Origin: Chara braunii | Taxonomy: Eukaryota > Streptophyta > Charophyceae > Charales > Characeae | Assembly: GCA_003427395.1 (NCBI GenBank) | Contig: BFEA01000004.1 | Coordinates: forward strand, 9,475,564 to 9,497,500 | Direction: 5' to 3' | Length of the DNA: 21,937 nucleotides | Part shown: in pieces, positions 18,900 through 21,937 of the stretch | Layout of the letters: every line of letters begins with the position of its first letter | Numbering within the stretch: the stretch's first letter is position 1 | Notes under the pieces: generated by a model | Told to the model about the DNA's origin: nothing | Seen by the model: only the letters and a program-made list of their open reading frames with translations | Database searches by the model: none | Made by a program: the position numbers and the translations under genes

Positions 18900-19028
18900 A
18901 TACCTTTCTCGGCCTTTTGGCTAAAAATAGATCAAGTGTAGTTACTGTAGTATCTGTTCTGATCAGTTTATAACTTTATATCTGATCCATGGTCCATCGG
19001 GCCACAAAAAAAAAAAAAAAAAAAAAAA
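18900..19028 (+). pseudogene. U2 snRNA-derived retropseudogene with poly(A) tail
   Basis: It starts ATACCTTTCTCGGCCTTTTG, identical to the conserved 5' end of U2 snRNA. The branch-site recognition motif GTAGTA and TATCTGTTCTGATCAGTTTA follow, then a TCTGATCC..GGTCCATCGG segment like stem IIb. Small insertions (after GGCTAA, a GTAG duplication near the branch-site motif, and one after CAGTTTA) disrupt the fold. No Sm site is seen. The match ends in 23 A (19006-19028), so this looks like LINE-style retroposition of a U2 transcript rather than a working gene. Confidence 0.85.
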
Positions 19029-19239
19029 GGTTGATGGACTGGACCAAAAAACTTCAGGGAAAAAAAAAGGAAAAGAAAGTCTGTATGTCAAGATTTCAGA
19101 TGCCTGCTGTCCTTCCAATTCTCATAGACATACACCCCCCCTGAAACGGTTTTCACCTTTTTGCAGTCACAGATGCGGGCCCTAGAGTTTGATCCCCAGA
19201 CCTCACCTTACCCCTGTACAGTGTCGAGTTGACCCCCGA

Positions 19240-19310
19240 GTGTTTGAACCCGTGACCTGTGTTTCGGTAGTTGGTTGTTTGTCGGTTGTTACATGCCCAG
19301 TTGGGCGATG
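19240..19310 (-). repeat. tRNA-like fragment on minus strand
   Basis: The minus strand has CGCCCAACTGGGC (box A-like, about 19307-19295) and, about 45 nt on, GGTCACGGGTTCAAACACTC, a convincing T-arm/box B (about 19258-19239). It does not fold into an intact tRNA. Probably a decayed SINE head. Confidence 0.4.
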
Positions 19311-20018
19311 TACATATATAACCAAGGATCCGCAATGTGATAAAAAGGACTGAATGGACAATGCAGTGCAAGTAGAATCTCAACAAGCAGTGTACATTCT
19401 GATGCATACAAAAATGGTGCTTTATAGCGCAGTGTAAGACTTGGATACAAGTCCTGACCTGACCGGGACTGACCTCCCTCACGTAGTACAAGACAGCGCA
19501 GCAGAATGCTAGAATATCAATGACGAGCCCAATCAATGTTGCAATGCAGACTAAACATACATCATCTTCCTCACAAGGTGTGAAGGAGGCCTGACGCTAC
19601 ACACAGGAAGAATGTGCCAGGTCCTGATCATGCACAGACGAAGAGGAGGGGAACAGACGAAGAAGAGGCGGGGGGAGATGGGAAAGTCGTCAACACCAAG
19701 TCTTCGTTACCAGTCCCAAATAATCCCTCGTCAAAATGTCTGAAGCCCAACATCGAGTCTGGATCCAAATATCACCGAGCTCTCTCTCGTAGTCTGCTGA
19801 TGCAGTGAAGTCAGATAGCGAGAGGGCGAGAGGGAGATGGTGGACTGAGAAGAGGAAGACGAAGAACTCTCTCTCTCTCTCACGTGCCAGGTACTAACCT
19901 GTGAAGTTGGCGCTGTGCTGCAGGTACCTCGAAGACGAAGCTGGAGCTCTGGCGCTGCAGGTAAATCTCCCTGGCCTCCGCCCAAAATCTCTCTCTCTCT
20001 CCAGTACTACTCTAGCTC

Positions 20019-20088
20019 CTACTAGCGCCCAGCGCTGAAGACTACTGCTAACGCTACTAGCGCCCAGCGCTGAAGACTACCGCTAGCG
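20019..20088 (+). repeat. 35-bp tandem duplication
   Basis: CTACTAGCGCCCAGCGCTGA begins two adjacent 35-bp units. A short CT run lies at 19989-20001. Confidence 0.8.
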
Positions 20089-20339
20089 CTACTACTACTC
20101 CTGCAGCGCTCCTCCAGAGTGCTGCTGCCGAATCCTGAAGACTACCTCCTGCCTCCTGAACTGCACGTGAAGTGCCTGGGAAGTACCTAGGAACTACCTG
20201 CAGCCTGCAGGGCGGGCCAGTCCTATATAGTGCTGGCCCGTCCAGGAGGCTGCTCTTGCCAATGCCAAAACGTGCCAGACCCTGGCGTTGAAGCTCAACC
20301 AAGGGTTGTCTTGAAAACAGGCCCAAAATGGCCTGTGCT

Positions 20340-20577
20340 AAAACCCTGGTTTGGTGCCTGAGTTTCAGGGCAGGTCGATCTTATGAGGGCCTGAAAATGG
20401 CCCTCAGTTTCTGGCTGAAAAGACTCAGGGCCGGAAAGGCCCTGATTTAGGCTGAAACGACACAGGGCCTGTAGGCCCTTGTTTTCAGGCTTTTAGGCTG
20501 AAACGACACAGGGCCTGTAGGCCCTTGTTTTCAGGCTTTCGGGCTGAAAACGACACGGGCCTGAAAATGGCCCGTGC
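20340..20577 (+). repeat. Palindrome-bearing tandem array, 46-bp core unit
   Basis: Two near-identical 46-bp units (20449-20494, 20495-20540) carry GGGCCTGTAGGCCC, a perfect palindrome around TGTA. Diverged relatives on both sides keep a GGCC..GGCC palindrome plus GGCTGAAA (GGGCCTGAAAATGGCCC, AGGGCCGGAAAGGCCCT). Confidence 0.82.
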
Positions 20578-21826
20578 AGCCTGTTGCAGGCGCAGCATGT
20601 AACACTGTCGTAGGTCTGTGTAGATGTAGGGGTTCGATCTGTAGGTCTGTCAAGTAGGGGTCATAGCTGTGTAGAGGTCGAAACTGCTAGGCTAAAGGTC
20701 TGTAGGTGAGTCGCAGGTCCAACTGCGTTGGGTCGGCAGTGCAACCTCATGCAATCAGGGTTACCAGTCCCAGTCATACAACCGGTCAAGCAAGTACCGT
20801 GTGGGACTGTGCACACCCAGGGCCTGGTGGAAAGGGGCAGACCAACGGCAAACAGAAGTATAAATCAAGAGCAGCGCCCAGCAATTCATTCATTCGCTGC
20901 GTAAGCCATGCGGAAGCGCTGCTACAGCGTGTTGTGCGAAGGTGGTCTGCAGGTTGCCCGAAGACGAAGTGGGCTGACGAGAGAGATCGTAGTCATACTC
21001 AGTAGTGATAGAGCGGCCATAGCCGCTGTAGAAGGAAGATAGGATTAGTGTGTTTGTGTGGTGGTATTCAGGGTGATCCAGAGTTGAGTATGTGCGAAGT
21101 TGCGAACGGTGGTATGGGGCACGTGACGAAAGTTGGTGTGCAGGCGCCGATGCGCCATAGTTGTTGAAGTGATTTTGCATCTTAACTGTGTTCTCGTTTT
21201 CCATATCTCTGAGCTTTGAGTGGGCGCGAAGCGCCAGTGTGAATCGCCATCTGTTTGCATGTATGTGAAGTGGAAAAGAAAGCGAGTCTGTTTGCATCCC
21301 CCAAAAAATAAAATAAAATAAAATAAAATGGTACACCAATGTGTAATGAACCCAGTCTGGCAGATACTCATCAGTCGTCAAACACCAGTAGTCTCAGTAT
21401 CTGCAGCATACTAGCATAGTCTCCAATTATCGTGAAATGATATCTGAAAGTATCTCATTACCATTAGACGAAGAGAGTGGAGGGAGATCAGACAGAGGAG
21501 AAGGTGGAAGAGATGATCAAAGATCACACAAGAGTAATCCCATCAAACCCCACTCCTTCTCCGGGCTTCTTCCCTTCCCACGTCAACCCACGTCAACAAC
21601 CAGTATATGATAACCAGTATAATAATCCTGATCACACAATAGTGCCACGTGGCACTCTTATCTCGTGAAGACCATGCAGACACAGCAGATTACAGTGACG
21701 ACGTCAACCTCAGGTGAGTACCCGATCCCAATCATCCACAGATCCTGATCTTCCTCCTCCTCACAACCAGTCACCTCATGTAGACAGCGTGGGCAATGCC
21801 ACATCAGCAGTCGAGACAGGTGGCAT
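20578..21826. other. No gene seen
   Basis: Contains a short AAAAT microsatellite (21303-21329) and the palindrome AGTGCCACGTGGCACT near 21641. Open frames on both strands lack recognisable motifs and conflict with one another. Confidence 0.6.
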
Positions 21827-21937
21827 GCGCCACATCATCACGCAATGTAGACCAGAGGCAGCGCCACATCATCATGCAATGTAGACCAGAGGCAGCGGCA
21901 TATCATCATGCAATGTAGACCAGAGGCAGCACCACAT
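21827..21937 (+). repeat. 34-bp tandem array running off the window
   Basis: Units start at 21827, 21861, 21895 and 21929, each GCGCCACATCATCATGCAAT then GTAGACCAGAGGCA, with 1-3 differences. A looser relative (GCCACATCAGCAG) precedes at about 21798. Confidence 0.92.

Noticed and set aside
18900-18999. Functional U2 snRNA gene
   Set aside because: Internal insertions break conserved structure, no Sm site or upstream promoter element is seen, and a poly(A) tail is present.
21360-21385. CTGATGAG on the minus strand
   Set aside because: No stem II hairpin followed by GAA; isolated motif.

Overview
This is nuclear DNA from a photosynthetic eukaryote, most likely a streptophyte (a charophyte alga such as Chara, or an early land plant). 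The pointers are a canonical plant-type violaxanthin de-epoxidase gene, a 5.6-kb intron, long intergenic repeats, dense homopolymers and several small retroposon families. The organism is an inference; the gene call is solid.

Only one protein-coding gene can be supported. It is the 3' part of violaxanthin de-epoxidase (VDE) on the minus strand, in three exons: 18084-17690, 17150-17067 and 11505-11097. They are joined by introns of 539 and 5561 bp with GT..AG ends and matching phases. Together they encode 295 residues: the end of the Cys-rich region, the whole lipocalin-type catalytic domain and the Glu-rich C-terminal tail. The exon(s) for the transit peptide and first cysteines are not recognisable in the window.

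The rest is non-coding and full of repeats. Positions 1-3400 are strikingly AT-rich and hold no gene. Positions 3400-6550 mix fragmented repeats, G-rich tracts and MITE-like elements. Positions 6755-7600 are a degenerate CCTTGCTG minisatellite that creates long false ORFs. A hammerhead-ribozyme-like sequence follows at 7683-7734, and a second lies in the big VDE intron at 11871-11820, in the sense of the VDE transcript. Positions 8000-10000 carry tRNA-derived SINEs. The big intron (11506-17066) holds more SINEs, a U2-snRNA-derived retroposon with a clean target-site duplication, two MITEs and microsatellites. Beyond the gene (18200-21937) are tandem duplications, a near full-length 5' U2 pseudogene with a poly(A) tail, a palindromic 46-bp array and a 34-bp array that runs off the end.

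Two assembly artefacts matter. An intact Nextera/Tn5 mate-pair junction adapter lies at 10424-10461. A sequence duplicated on both sides of a single N lies at 9499-9665. Continuity across both points, including what lies downstream of the VDE stop, should not be trusted.
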